NCBI GenBank assembly: GCA_019426215.1
Contig: CM033402.1
Location: 20,961,104-21,025,103, forward strand
Reading direction: 5' to 3'
From: Buddleja alternifolia
Lineage: Eukaryota; Streptophyta; Magnoliopsida; Lamiales; Scrophulariaceae
DNA: 64,000 nucleotides
In this document: positions 47,067 through 58,507 of the stretch, piece by piece
Layout of the letters: each line of letters begins with the position of its first letter
Position numbering within the stretch: position 1 is the stretch's first letter
Made by a program: the position numbers and the translations under genes
The notes under the pieces: model-generated
What the model saw: the letters and a program-made list of their open reading frames with translations, nothing else
Databases searched by the model: none
Told to the model about the DNA's origin: nothing

Positions 47067-48659
47067 ATGAAGAGAATCATGAATACATCTGTATGGTATA
47101 TAGAAACTGATACAACAATGGTCACGATGCAGGTGCCTAAAGTGGATGAAGCGTTAAGTGATCCAAGTTGGATTGAAGCTATGCAAGAAGAGCTTAATCA
47201 GTTTGAACGAAATAAGGTTTGGATGCTAGTACCAAGACCAACTCACCAAGGAGTTATTGGAACTAGATGGGTATATAGAAACAAGATGGGTGAGAACAGC
47301 ATCGTGACAAGAAACGAGGCTAGACTCGTAGCTCAAGGATATTGCCAAGAGGAGGGTATTGACTTTGATGAGACATACGCTCCTGTCGCTCGTCTTGAAG
47401 CAATCCGCATGTTTCTAGCGTATGCAGCGTTCAACAAGTTCATGGTGTATCAAATGGACGTGAAGAGTGCCTTCCTGAATGGTAAACTCCAAGAAGAAGT
47501 GTATGTGGAGCAACCACCAGGATTCATCAACAATCATGGTAAGGGTATGGTTTACAAGCTAGAAAAAGCACTTTACAGGCTTAAGCAAGCACCCCGAGCA
47601 TGGTATGACACTCTCTCTATCTTTTTTATTGGTAAAGGCTTTTCAAAAGGCAGCGTTGATACAACGTTATTTAAAATTACCAATAACGAAGACATTATCT
47701 TAGTCCAAATTTACGTTGATGATATTATATTGGGTTCTACTAACAAGCGTCTGTGTCAGAAATTTTCGAAAATGATGCAAGAACAATTTGAAATGAGCAT
47801 GATGGAAGAATTAACTTTCTTTTTAGAATTACAAGTTAAACAACTCTCTAATGGCATATTTATTAACCAAGCTAAATATACACGAGATATGATTAAGAAA
47901 TTTGGTATGGAAAATGCATCATATTCAAAAATTCCAATGAACCAAACGCTTAAGTTAGATAAAGATGAAAGTGGAAAGAAAGTTGATATTACTAGTTATA
48001 GAGGTATCATCGGTTCACTTCTTTATCTTACTGCCAGTAGACCTGATATTATGTTTTCGGTATGCATGTGTGCACGATTTCAAGCTGATCCTAAAGAGTC
48101 ACACTTAATTACTGCCAAGAAGATCCTTAAATACCTGAAAGGCACACAGAATGTGGGCTTATGGTATCCTAGGGATTCTCCTTTTGAACTAATTGGTTAC
48201 TCAGATGCAAATTTTGCAGGTTGCAAAATAGATCGTAAAAGCACTAGTGGTACTTGTCAATTTCTAGGAAATAGGTTAGTTTCATGGCATAGTAAGAAAC
48301 AACAATCCATAGCTACCTCTATAGCCGAAGCTGAGTATGTAGCTGCAGGAAATTGTTGTGCACAAGTATTATGGATGAGGCAACAACTTAGAGATTATGG
48401 AATAATCCTAGGTCCAACCCCCATTCATTGTGATAACCAAAGCGCTCTAGCCATGACTCAAAACCCTGTTCTTCATTCCAGAACCAAACACAATGACATT
48501 AGATACCATTTTCTTCGTGACCACATTCAAAAGAAAGATATCTCCATGCACTTCATTGGAACTGACAAACAATTGGCAAATATCTTCATCAAAGCACTCA
48601 ACGAACAACGTTTTCTCACTCTGAGAAGTGAATTAGGTATGATTGATTTAAACGCTTAA
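47067..48659 (+). CDS. Copia reverse transcriptase-RNase H
   Basis: The open frame of about 530 residues has the full [73 protein letters not shown] and the catalytic YVDDI at about residue 217. RNase H follows with [17 protein letters not shown] and [14 protein letters not shown]. It ends in [12 protein letters not shown], a typical copia C-terminus. No stops or frameshifts. The natural polyprotein start is upstream; the first ATG is only the start of the surviving frame. Its intactness contrasts with the ruined integrase. Confidence 0.92.
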   Translation: MKRIMNTSVWYIETDTTMVTMQVPKVDEALSDPSWIEAMQEELNQFERNKVWMLVPRPTHQGVIGTRWVYRNKMGENSIVTRNEARLVAQGYCQEEGIDFDETYAPVARLEAIRMFLAYAAFNKFMVYQMDVKSAFLNGKLQEEVYVEQPPGFINNHGKGMVYKLEKALYRLKQAPRAWYDTLSIFFIGKGFSKGSVDTTLFKITNNEDIILVQIYVDDIILGSTNKRLCQKFSKMMQEQFEMSMMEELTFFLELQVKQLSNGIFINQAKYTRDMIKKFGMENASYSKIPMNQTLKLDKDESGKKVDITSYRGIIGSLLYLTASRPDIMFSVCMCARFQADPKESHLITAKKILKYLKGTQNVGLWYPRDSPFELIGYSDANFAGCKIDRKSTSGTCQFLGNRLVSWHSKKQQSIATSIAEAEYVAAGNCCAQVLWMRQQLRDYGIILGPTPIHCDNQSALAMTQNPVLHSRTKHNDIRYHFLRDHIQKKDISMHFIGTDKQLANIFIKALNEQRFLTLRSELGMIDLNA

Positions 48660-49501
48660 TCATTTTGCATCATATTTTATTAGACATATAATCTAAGGGG
48701 AATCCACTTAATTTGTGTCTCAAAGATTTTTTTTGGTACAAGTTATCAAATTTAGGGAGAACCTTAAAATTGTACTTGACCATATCTACAAGCGTCAATG
48801 ATCAAAATTTTCAGATGCATGATCACCAACGCTCAGTATTACATATGCATAAAATATTGGACGCTCAAACATAACAGTCTTTTCAATCCTAAGCGTCTAA
48901 CTTTCATACATAGAAATCATATACCAACTAGTGGTATCAGTTAAGCGTTGAATCAATTCCCATCAACTCTTAATATAAAAATACTTTCTTTACAAGCCAT
49001 GCATAAAGTTTACAAACTTCTTTCGAAGTAGTGGGTAGACTCAAAAGTCTATTTTTTACTCTACTCGCACGCTTCTATCACATCAAACTGGCGGGTAATC
49101 AAAAGTTTCTTTTTCAAAATGACTGTTCAGAGAAAGCACGTGTTTGTGTACGTGTCAGTGTACAAACAGGCGCATGCGTTACACTCTAAAAATGCCAAAC
49201 GTTTTAAAAATTTTAACTCGGATGTCAAATCTTTATATATGAGAATTGCCCAATGTAACTTCTCTCTCTTACACAAAACTCGCGTCCGCAGTTAATGAAT
49301 TTATGGCTGAGATTCAAAAGTCATTACACGTGTCTAAATCCTACAGAGACTAGAGAACACAAGTTTCAAAAATTCTTTACTTTGTCATTTAAAATACAAT
49401 TTCTGCAGAAAGAGAATTCACTTTTACTCAAACATATCTGCAAAACTTATTCTCTCTCTCTCAAAGCAAAAGAAAATCTCAGTTCATCTCTTTCACTAAA
49501 A
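48660..49501 (+). promoter_or_regulatory. Spacer with putative internal promoter before the accessory ORF
   Basis: A TATA-like TTTATATATG is at 49232-49241. About 100 bases upstream is CACGTG (49138-49143), followed by GTACGTGTCA. Downstream there are CT-rich stretches (CTTCTCTCTCTTAC at 49259, TCTCTCTCTCTC at about 49451) and an A-rich end before the ATG at 49502. This resembles a plant promoter and 5' leader. Function is inferred. Confidence 0.4.
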
Positions 49502-52500
49502 ATGGCACCAAAGAAATCTTCGTCTACTTCTGCTGAATTTACCATCAAGGTGACTGAAGGCCTTGTTGTCGACTGGAAATTTCTCTATGAACAACCTCAG
49601 ATCAACCTAACAGACATGATGGACATGGTTGTCAAAGCTGGGCTCAAACCGTTCTTGACCCAATACTCATATATGTTTCCGACTGAAGTCGACACCTTCT
49701 GGAAATCTGCTAAACTTTCAGAGGACAAGAAGTCTATCTCTTGTCTAATTCATCTATCCAAGAAGGAGCCTCCCAAGGAATTTATCTTGTCTGCTTCCAC
49801 CATTGTCAAGAACTTCAATCTTCCAAATGAGGGTGAGGCATTGGATTGCGTTACATTAAACCAGATCAAGGAAGCCTGGACAACCATGAGTGCGTACGAC
49901 GATGTGCCTTACACTCAATACTTCGAAAAGAAAGACCTGGTGTCCAAATACCGGCTGTTGGCTGATTTCTGCAGCAAGATCATAGAATGCCGAGTGGGAA
50001 CCTTTGATAAGGTGAACCCAGTACAATTTCATATGATGACTGCTATACTCCTCAACATCAAAATCAACTGGAGTGAGTACATCTTTGGAAGGTTTTAGGA
50101 CAGTCTAAGCGCCTCAAATAAACCTTATGGACTCGTTCTAAGCGACCTGCTGTACAAATCAAAGTGTGTATACTCGTCTGGTCTTCCGTTGAATAAGTCC
50201 AAGTTGCTGGGAAAAAGGATTCTGAACAATCTCTTCAATCCTTCAAAAATTGGTGGTGCTGCTAAACCACTCTCTAAGCGTCTGGAAATACGTCAAGCGT
50301 CCGATAAAGAAGCGGAGCGTCCAGTGCCAGAAGAAGCTGTGAAGCGTCCGACTGCAACAAAGAAGAGGGCTCCCAGAAAGCCCAAGGTTCAATTTGTCCC
50401 CTCCTCTCAGAAGGTTGATGAGGAGAGGATGCTGAGGACAAGTTACCTCTCAAAAGACGAAAGCTGGTAGGGATCATCAAACAAATGGACTTTGAAGAAC
50501 CAGTTGTTGATCCTCCCGCTCCACCTCCAAAGCTCATTGAAGAAGTCAACGTAAAGAAAATTTTCAAGCGTTCCAGGACTAGCAAGCGTCAAGTTGCTCC
50601 TGTTCCTAAAGAGCCTGAGATTGTTGAGCCAAGAGCTCAAAGTATTGCTGTTGAGACAAGTTCTCAGAGTAAGTTTATTTCTTCCCACAACTATTTCGTT
50701 CCTACATCTGTAGAAGATCCTGCTCTTATAGAGGATGTTTCTCTCTCAGCTCTTATTCCAGCTGCGGCTGAAGCGTCAACTGATGTCCATCTGGATGTCA
50801 ACTTGACTGAAGTGGTGGCCATTGCCCAAGATGTTGTCAGAAGCATGACTTTGGACATTGAGAAGCCTATCTCAGAGGAAGCTTCCCCACCACCAACAAC
50901 ATTGATTACAGCAGAGGCAATCTCAGAAGATCAGAGCATTGTTGAAGACGCTACAAAATCAATAGAGAGTTCTCCTGTGCCAAGGCACTTCTTCAGTCTG
51001 GACCCCTCCAGAACAATTGATCACTCTGTCAATTTCATGCCTCCAGTCCCTGAAGAAGAATTCATTCCAGCTGGCTATAATGAAGTATGCTACATCATCG
51101 CTGAAAATGATTTAGCCAAGATAATTGATAGAGATCAGGCTCTTGTGGAAATGTTGTTTAGTAATGAAGTCACAAGCGTTGAATTTGCATACTACTTGGC
51201 ACTCGCCAATGGAGATGCTCTACGTCCTACCCCAGCCTCTATACAGATTTTTGAAAAATGGGGTACTGATAGAATTCCATAAGGGGATGTGGACTTAGCT
51301 TACTTTCTGGATATGGGACGCAGCAAGCCTTCAGGATTTGCTCCAAGAAACTACAAGATTAGATCCTATGAGCGTCTACCTGTGGAGTTTTTAAATCCTG
51401 CAGAGGAAATTTTAAACAAAGAAGGTTATTCCACTTTCCTTCAGTTGTGCACAGTGCTGCTAATCAGAGTCTTCCAAACCCACTAAAATTGTGGAAGAAT
51501 AAAAGTCCCTATATTGGTGAGCGTCCTGCCTCTCTAAATGCTCTCATTCAAGAGGAGGCTGATTACTTCTTACAAATCGTCCTGAATGCAAACTATCAGT
51601 CTGATAAGCATCGCTTTGAAGCCATCCGAGATATTCATCATGAAGGTTTTCGTGCCATTCTGAATGCAAGCACAACCTTCTGCATGAATGAGGTTACCTG
51701 GTGTGAAACCTACGTTGGCCAGCGTTACAAGTTTGAAGACCTGGTCAAGGAACCTCACTTGTTCACAATCGGCATGCTAGATAAAAGAAGACAGTTTGCT
51801 CGATATTACTTACAGCGCCGAGAAGCAAGAGTTGGCCCACTTGCTCTCTTACCTTCTTTCCGTCAACCAATTGAACGCTTTCTGCATGAAGCGTTGGCTA
51901 GGATTGCAGATTTGCCAATCAATTATTGTGTCCAAGTGTCAACAAGCGGAACAAAGCCTCTTTCAGATTTGATGCTTACACCTGGCCAGCAGGAAGACAA
52001 CATCAGACACATGTTGAAAATGCTCCCTCCGTTACGGGATTTCGACAACATCTTCACTGCAAATCTGAGGAAGCCAAATGGATCCATTATCAGACCTCTT
52101 TTTGGGTATCCATTGCTCTCCTCTTTCCGATAGGAACTGCTAGAACACTATACCTATGTACTCTCTTTACTTGAAAGAAATCCAAACATCTCGCGTGCAG
52201 CCTTGCCTTACGTTGAAGAATATATGGCAATGTACGTATCCGAGTCTGAGCGTCCATCGGAGATACCAAAAGATAGAGTATTACATTTCTCATTCACTCC
52301 ACGTGACGATGCTCTATTCTTTATTAAGGCTCCACAGTGCAAGATCTTTGTTAATCACATGCTTCAAATCTTAGGACCAGGATGGGTCATAGCACTGGAC
52401 ACTCCAATCCGAACCTTAAGGGATTTCTCGACAATTCCTGTTTCTCGAGTAAATGAGTTACTCAACAGTTCCTCAACGGAGTATGCTGATTCAGATTTTG

Positions 52501-53633
52501 GAAGGCTCAACTTCAGATTCTCTGACTTTAGTTATCTAACTACTGTCCCTTCTTTACCTTCCACATCTGATGCAGAAGTTGCCTTAGCGCCAATAGTGGA
52601 ACCAGTTCAAGCGTCTCAACCAGAGGCTGTGCCTGACGCTTCAACTTCAACTGTTCCTGCGGCTTCTGGGATGGCAATCCATCCGTCTGTATTCGATCTA
52701 GTTTTTCAACAACCATCTATAGAGTCACTAAAGCACACTTCAAAACTTAAACAACAAGCTACCGCTCCGAATGTGCTTCAAACATTTGTGCCTCTCCTCA
52801 CTGACGCGTTGGAAGAGATGAACGCTCAAGCGTCCAATCATGCAGAATCTCTCCACTGGATCAAGGAAGACTTAGCTAAGATCGAGAAGGAGAATATGAG
52901 CACTCAAGTTGCTCATATGCGCGAAGCTGCTGATGCTACCGTAGATACTGCTCTTTCTCGTATGCAGACGATGATCGATGGACTTGCAGCTAATCAAATT
53001 GCTATGAAAGAATCTCTTGAAGCAAAATTTGATGCGTTGGCTGCATCCATGGCCTAAAGGGCTGCTCAAATTGCCATTCTTACTGAAAATGCGGTAAAGG
53101 CTGATGATGGCAATAAGGGGGAAAAGAGGAAAGCTCCTGTAAGTTCAAGAGGTTAATCAATTTCTAAGCGCCAAGAAGTGAAGCGTCCAGAGCCGAAAAA
53201 TCCATAAGATTTTGTCTTCTTGCCACCTCCTCCTCCTTTTCCCGAATTCAATTACTCCTCATGGGTTGCCGCCACGGGAATTCCTAGTAGAAGAACTGGT
53301 TTTCCTCCCATCGCTTTCAGAGCAGATATACCTGTGCCATCTCAAGCGCTACTTGAACAATTCAATATACCGATGGAGCGAGCGCCACTTCCAGAGCCTA
53401 CTACTTCTCAAGACTTGGCTGTGGAAATGGAGTTCTCAGACTTATCTCAAGCGTTCAGAGCAGTGCTTAGGCATATGGGTATTGATCCATCCGAATGGGA
53501 TCGACGGCATACAATGTATGAAACAAGGAGAAAAAGGGAAAATCGCTTCGTAATTGACAGAGATCATCAGATAATGATCACCCTTCAAGATCTCATCGAA
53601 GAAGACATCAGAACAGAAATGATCAGACGATGA
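49502..53633 (+). pseudogene. Large accessory ORF region of the copia element
   Basis: The start is ATG at 49502 (MAPKKSSSTSAEFTIKV). The frame is open to 50470 except for one TAG at 50096-50098. It then continues in other frames: 50485-51282, 51447-52133, 52203-53057 and 53220-53633. The first about 200 residues resemble plant transposon protein domains: FWKSAKLSEDKKSISCLIHL, EFILSASTIVKNFNLPNEG, then MMTAILLNIKINWSEYIF. Next is a basic stretch (KKRAPRKPK), acidic/serine-rich parts, a possible coiled coil near 52800-53050, and a proline-rich start of the last part (PPPPPFPEF). No transmembrane segment is evident, so it does not look like a classical env-like protein. Function unknown. Confidence 0.6.
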
Positions 53634-53859
53634 AATCTTACCAGAAGAAAGTAGATCATGATAGTTCTTTGTAATTTAATCCTCTCTTTTGTTTCTACAC
53701 AGTTTGTAAAATGTATGAATTCTCCGAATATATATAAAGTACAGTTTTCAGCTGAAACATCTCGTTGAAGCTTAACTAACTCTAACTTACTAACATAACG
53801 CTTATTAACTTTGGCTGTCGTAACTCTTGAACTATAAAAGAGTGAGTATTGCCATCATC

Positions 53860-53870
53860 AAAAAGGGGGA
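53860..53870 (+). other. Polypurine tract of the copia element
   Basis: AAAAAGGGGGA precedes AAT and the TG of the 3' LTR at 53874. It matches the position and sequence type of Sirevirus PPTs. Confidence 0.85.
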
Positions 53871-53873
53871 AAT

Positions 53874-55563
53874 TGATAGGAAATTTCATGTTAAGATTTT
53901 GATGATGACAATTAGGAATCTTGTTAGACCCCAAAGTTATGTACGCTTAAATTTCATAGATTCTTGTATAAGCATTTGAACATTAGAAATGTATAGGCTT
54001 TATTTTATCTTTTACTTTTGACATTCTTAGATCAAGAAGTCGGTTAGGTTAAGCGTTTGATACTTTCTGAATGAGCTTATCAAGACAGCGAAATCTGAAG
54101 ACTTCAAGCGTCCAAGAAATCAATAGTGAATGAAGTTTGAAGAAGTTTACTCTAAGCGCCTGACATGTTCTTAGTGAGGTGTCAAGTAACAAAGACTAAA
54201 GTCTCAAGCGTCTACCCTTCTAAATCAAGTCTGAAGACTTTTCCAAGCGTCTAAACATTAAATAGTCCTCCAGATTAAATGGAACTTTCAGCTCATGAAT
54301 GAAGCGTCTATCAAATGACAAACATTCTCCTGAAGCGTCAGATCAGAAGGAGTTTAATGCAAATATTCTCAGAGCATTAAATGCCAACGGGCATTTATTT
54401 CAAATTGCATTAAATGCTGATAAGAGCATTAAATGTGATAAGCACTTTCAGACGTACGGAGAAGCCACCCTATTGGACTGTCAACAATTCAAAGACTGCA
54501 ACACCAACTTTTGTGCAGCAGATTTTCAGGAAAAAGGACAAAAGTTGTTCACTCGCGGAAGTGAGAGACACGCGCCCTTGCATGTGTCAAACGGACACTT
54601 TTTCCAAGAATACCTATAAATAGAACTTCAACAACAAGCCAAACACAACAAGAACAATCATTAAGCCAAATTGTTGTTGCATTGAAGTCTCATTCCTTAA
54701 ACTTTCAGAAAAGCCAGAATACTCAAAAAATATTCTCTTTGCTTTTCATCAAATCCTGAGACAGTCAACCCAATATCTCAAACATTCTTTTTGAAGAAAC
54801 TACACTACTACTGAGATATTACAGTTGTTTGAACTTCATCAAAATCAAACAAACACTTTTAGAAAAACCCCTATCCAAGCCTCGCGATCTGTGTGAAGTC
54901 GAAGTTGGATACTTGCCATATTTCTGGGTGAAAGAAGCAAGGGGATTGAAGTGATTTGGAGCAGAAATCTGTGTGATCAAGGAGCTCAAGTCATCGACAT
55001 CCATCTCTCCCTAATTTGTAGAAGATTCTGTGTGATTCTTTGAGAATCATTTTAGTGTATTGCCTCCAAGTGTTTGAGGAGAAGAAGGACGTAGTTAGGA
55101 TTACACCACCCAATGAACCTTACAAATATTGTGTCATTTACTTTTCAGTCAATTCTTTTATCTATCATATCATTGCATAAATTGATTAAGTAAAACACAA
55201 TCAAAAGCCAAGCAACTAAGAAACCTCTTGTGACGCTAAAGCTTTCAAAGAGAAGACTCCAAAATCATTCCGCTGTGCTAACACTGATCAAAGAAGTGAA
55301 CGCTCAAACCTACTCGGTTAAAGTATTCAAATCTTGAAGTCTAAGTTAACTTTCTAAAAACAGTCTTCATTAGACGCTTCACCAAAGCGCCTATATTTTT
55401 AAGTGAACGCTTAAGTCAAGCGTTAGACACTTCAAGCGTCTACTTTTTCAAGCGTCCAAAAATCTTTTAGTACGAAACTTTTTGAAGTCGAAAATGACTT
55501 CAGGGTCTATTCAACCCCCCCCCCCCCCTTTTAGACCCTTTCGTATGCCACTTGGGACCAACA
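53874..55563 (+). repeat. 3' LTR of the copia element
   Basis: 1690 bp from TGATAGGAAATTTC to GGGACCAACA. TATAAATA at 54615-54622; C-run of 14 near 55515-55528 inside a short hairpin. Followed directly by the AAATG duplication. It is uninterrupted, so it shows the original state of the 5' LTR. Confidence 0.93.
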
Positions 55564-56558
55564 AAATGGCCCAACGTGTTTTCAACGAACTAAACGATCT
55601 CTCAATGACATTACGTGCTTTAGCATGCAAATAATTGAATAATTCTTGACTAGTTTGGGGGGCGATACGAGATTCATCTCAATCCCGTAAATGATATCTA
55701 ACACCTCTGTATGGTGCAAAAAACCCCTCGCAATTTGTGTATCCACTATCGCATAAGTAATAGTTCCCTGTAACATTATCCACATTACATCGTATTAGTC
55801 CTAAAATGTTATACAAACTTACTAACTAACCATTGAATTTAATTTTAAAAATATTTTGAGTTGATTATACCATTTGGAATTCTAAGCCCATTTGGTCTAG
55901 TAACAGCATCTCGCAAAACTCTGCTATCAGCAGCAAAACCTTCCCAACCAGTTAAAATGTACGTGTACTTCATGTTTTGATCACATACAGCAAGTACATT
56001 CACAGTAATGTCACCTTTTCTGTTTCTATATCTGGCCTTATCTTTTTGAAGAACTCTAACAGGAATGTACGTTCCGTCTAATGCACCTAGACACCCCTAT
56101 TGACAAACATAATCAATTAATATAACATTAATGGAAGAGATTAAAAGAATTTAATAAAAAGCTAATTATTGTATTTAATAGTTTACCTTGAACCAATTCC
56201 ACCTCTCATTTGTGGAATCTTCTTGAACGGGCTCTGGGGTGGAAATCAGTATTGGGTATAGCTTAAGTAATGCTCCAAGGACAAGGTTAAATTGTTTACT
56301 TATAGTGTAACCAGATCATTTAAAATCAAACTTCACTATCATGTTCTTTTTATGATGTGCCAATATGCTCAAGAAGATTGCAACTTGTTCTGAAATTTGG
56401 ACATTCCTTGTAGGAACAAGTCCACCTACATTTTGTAGGAGAAAGCACAACCGTCCAAATGCATTTCGATCCAATCGTAGATTATTTTTGCATGCGTCAT
56501 TAGTAAACGATATAAGATCATGCATATGTTCAATTTGCTTAGGTACCCTAGTTGTCAA
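55564..56558 (-). pseudogene. PIF/Harbinger transposase, N-terminal and catalytic part
   Basis: Likely exons on the minus strand are 56558-56187, 56096-55871 and 55767-55564, with GT-AG borders. Motifs are LRLDRNAFGRLCFLL, then [10 protein letters not shown] (first catalytic D), [23 protein letters not shown] (second D) and ARNVIERSFSSLKTRW (E). The order and spacing fit the DDE_4-type transposase of PIF/Harbinger. In-frame TGA codons near 56316 and 55670 (each likely a changed Trp or Arg) kill it. The rest lies at 39994-40216 behind the copia element. Confidence 0.87.
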
Positions 56559-56986
56559 ACTATATGCGAATTTCCTGACATGTTGAAAACGACATCATCC
56601 CCTATAACGTCTCCTATAAGCCCAATAAAATGCTAACAAAAAAAAAACCTAATTTCCAAAATAATCTCCTCAAGTAAGATTAAGATCTCTTCATGCTCTG
56701 TAGATACATCCATTGAAGCAATCACTATAATATAAATATTAACATGTTCATGAATTAACGAAACATAGAACAAGCAACTCAACAATTATTCAATTTATAG
56801 GAAATAACAGATTGCAAAATCATTTTTCAAAAAGTACTCAGATTTGGACGGTTATGGGGCAAGAATATTTTTTAAAGAAAAGCTTGTTAATAGTTTAAAT
56901 TAATTGAACAAAGAAACTTTTGATCAAAAAGTGCTGCTATGTGAACGGTTTATGGGGCAAGAAAATTAATTTTTCATTAAGTGCAT
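56559..56986. other. Upstream region of the transposase pseudogene
   Basis: AT-rich sequence, possibly the transposase 5' UTR and promoter. No further coding exon recognised. Confidence 0.4.
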
Positions 56987-56988
56987 AA

Positions 56989-57030
<42 letters not shown>
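56987..57030. repeat. (AT)n(GT)n microsatellite
   Basis: AT repeats followed by GT repeats, in the region upstream of the transposase pseudogene. Confidence 0.88.
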
Positions 57031-57032
<2 letters not shown>

Positions 57033-58052
57033 TTGGTTACTAAACCATTTCCATTTGTCAAAAATAATGAATAGAAAGTTTTCATATCGTTACTAACAGG
57101 TGACGCATAAATTCGATTTTATCTACTAGGACTTGACTCCTATCTCTAACAGTAACAGATAAGTGAATCGATGAAACAACTCTATCAAGTTCATAAGAAT
57201 ACTTTCAAGTTTCCTTATACGTCTTGCCTAGAATCCCGAATCAAAACCTAAACCTTCACCATAATTTGAAATGAAGGCATAGGTAAAAAAAGTCTGCAAT
57301 GCTGAATTCTTTCTCCTTTTCTTTTTAATATATTTTTTTTCTTTTCTCAAGTTGTACTTATTACTAACTTCTGAGATTGCACAGAGTAGAAGAAAAAGAA
57401 GTTTAGGGTTAACCCTCATTTCATACGTAATGCTTTTGTAAACCCTTATTAAGTAGGAAAATAGAAATACGATTACAAATTATCACAATTATTACACATG
57501 TGCACACAAAACTCGAATGATAAACGTACCTAAACCCTATAAATCGCACAAAAATTTGGCAAAAAAGGGCACAAAAACAAGTTTCAGATTTAACATCTCA
57601 AAATAGTTTCAATGTTCACAAACCTTCAACAATAAGACGCACCAAACTAGATACGAAGGCTGAAAATGGGAAAGAAAGAAAGTAATGTGTTAAACCCACC
57701 TAGTCGAACAGCAGCGGCGTTCTTCACTTCTTCTACTGTGTTGAATTTGGGGACCTTTAATTTCACGTCTGAAGGGCTGAACCCGTGGGAACTTTATTTA
57801 TTAGTTGCAAGGGTAATGTTGTCTTTTGTGAATAGATTTCAGGGGTAGAAAAGTGAGCAAACTTTTTTGGTTTGCAGCCTTGTGGCTGAGATTATTTAAT
57901 CTCACCATTTTCCTAAGGATATGTTATCCAATGAATCCAGGATACATTATCGGGCCACATATCAATACTGGGCTTTTGATACTAAAACCAATCATTTGAT
58001 AAACCTGGACTATTTAGTCTATCCAGGCTAATCAAGGAAACCAAACAAGTCC
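57031..58052. other. Right part of the presumed Harbinger element
   Basis: No coding sequence recognised; the short frame at 57666-57848 has no known domain. Near 57893-57908 a small palindrome (GAGATTATTTAATCTC) occurs. The end AACCAAACAAGTCC followed by TAA (58053-58055) is the presumed right terminus. Confidence 0.4.
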
Positions 58053-58487
58053 TAAGTGGATTGTTAGAACTTTTAGAAGTGGGGTTGCCTTTAAGAGGTT
58101 AGTTTACACTACACACTTTTCTCGGCTCGGGAGGAGACTGTGGTGGAGGAAGTTCATGACGCTGCACTTGTGTTTATGAGAAAATATGCGTTTTAGCCCA
58201 GATATGTCTCGTGTAGATGTAAAGTTTGTTGATGATATAATATATGCTTATCTTGTTCCAAGTTTTTGCTTTAATTATCAAAAATAAAAAGTTTAAGCAT
58301 TTTGAGCTACAAAAATCATAATTTGACAAAGTTAGATATTCAAATTTTTGTATCAATTGTATGAGAATCAGTTTCCTATAACAAATTATGGAATGGTTAG
58401 ATTAGCACCCAAAGCTTCTCTCTGAACTTGTTAAAATAAATTACGAAATAACAATAATTAAAATTTACCTCACGTCTTGAACTCAAT

Positions 58488-58505
58488 TTCCCACAGACGG
58501 CGCCA
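58488..58505 (-). other. PBS-like site of a gypsy element
   Basis: On the minus strand TGGCGCCGTCTGTGGGAA follows the LTR end after a 2-base spacer. This string is typical of the PBS of plant Tat-like gypsy elements. About 100 bases of possible internal leader remain to its left (minus-strand downstream). Confidence 0.65.
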
Positions 58506-58507
58506 AT

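Larger units (their letters stand above)
40217..55563 (+). mobile_element. Sirevirus-like Ty1/copia element, complete but defective
   Basis: The element has two LTRs, a PBS, gag, remains of protease and integrase, RT-RNase H, a large accessory ORF region and a PPT. It is flanked by the perfect 5-bp duplication AAATG. Internal length is about 10 kb. The order PR-IN-RT-RH puts it in copia. The long LTRs, the iMet PBS, the AAAAAGGGGGAA tract and the extra ORF behind pol point to the Sirevirus lineage. The LTRs differ at about 25 positions over about 1.67 kb by eye, so it is young. Yet gag is frameshifted and most of integrase is missing, so it cannot have moved alone in its present form. Confidence 0.92.
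33529..58052 (-). mobile_element. Possible PIF/Harbinger transposon carrying all of 33.5-58 kb
   Basis: A DDE transposase pseudogene and Myb/SANT-like genes typical of PIF/Harbinger elements lie here. Possible ends are AATGTTTGGTTC from 33529 and, on the minus strand, GGACTTGTTTGGTTTCC from 58052. Both have TAA outside (33526-33528 and 58053-58055), as expected for the 3-bp TSD of this superfamily. The inverted repeat is imperfect. Without the copia element the length would be about 9.2 kb. The genes are solid; the borders are inference. Confidence 0.4.

Noticed and set aside
53220..53633. Separate gene at the end of the copia element
   Set aside because: It lies before the PPT and continues the accessory region in another frame; it is better read as its broken C-terminal part.
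49502..53633. Classical env-like glycoprotein
   Set aside because: I see no signal peptide, no transmembrane segment and no cleavage-type motif; the N-terminal part resembles plant transposon proteins instead.
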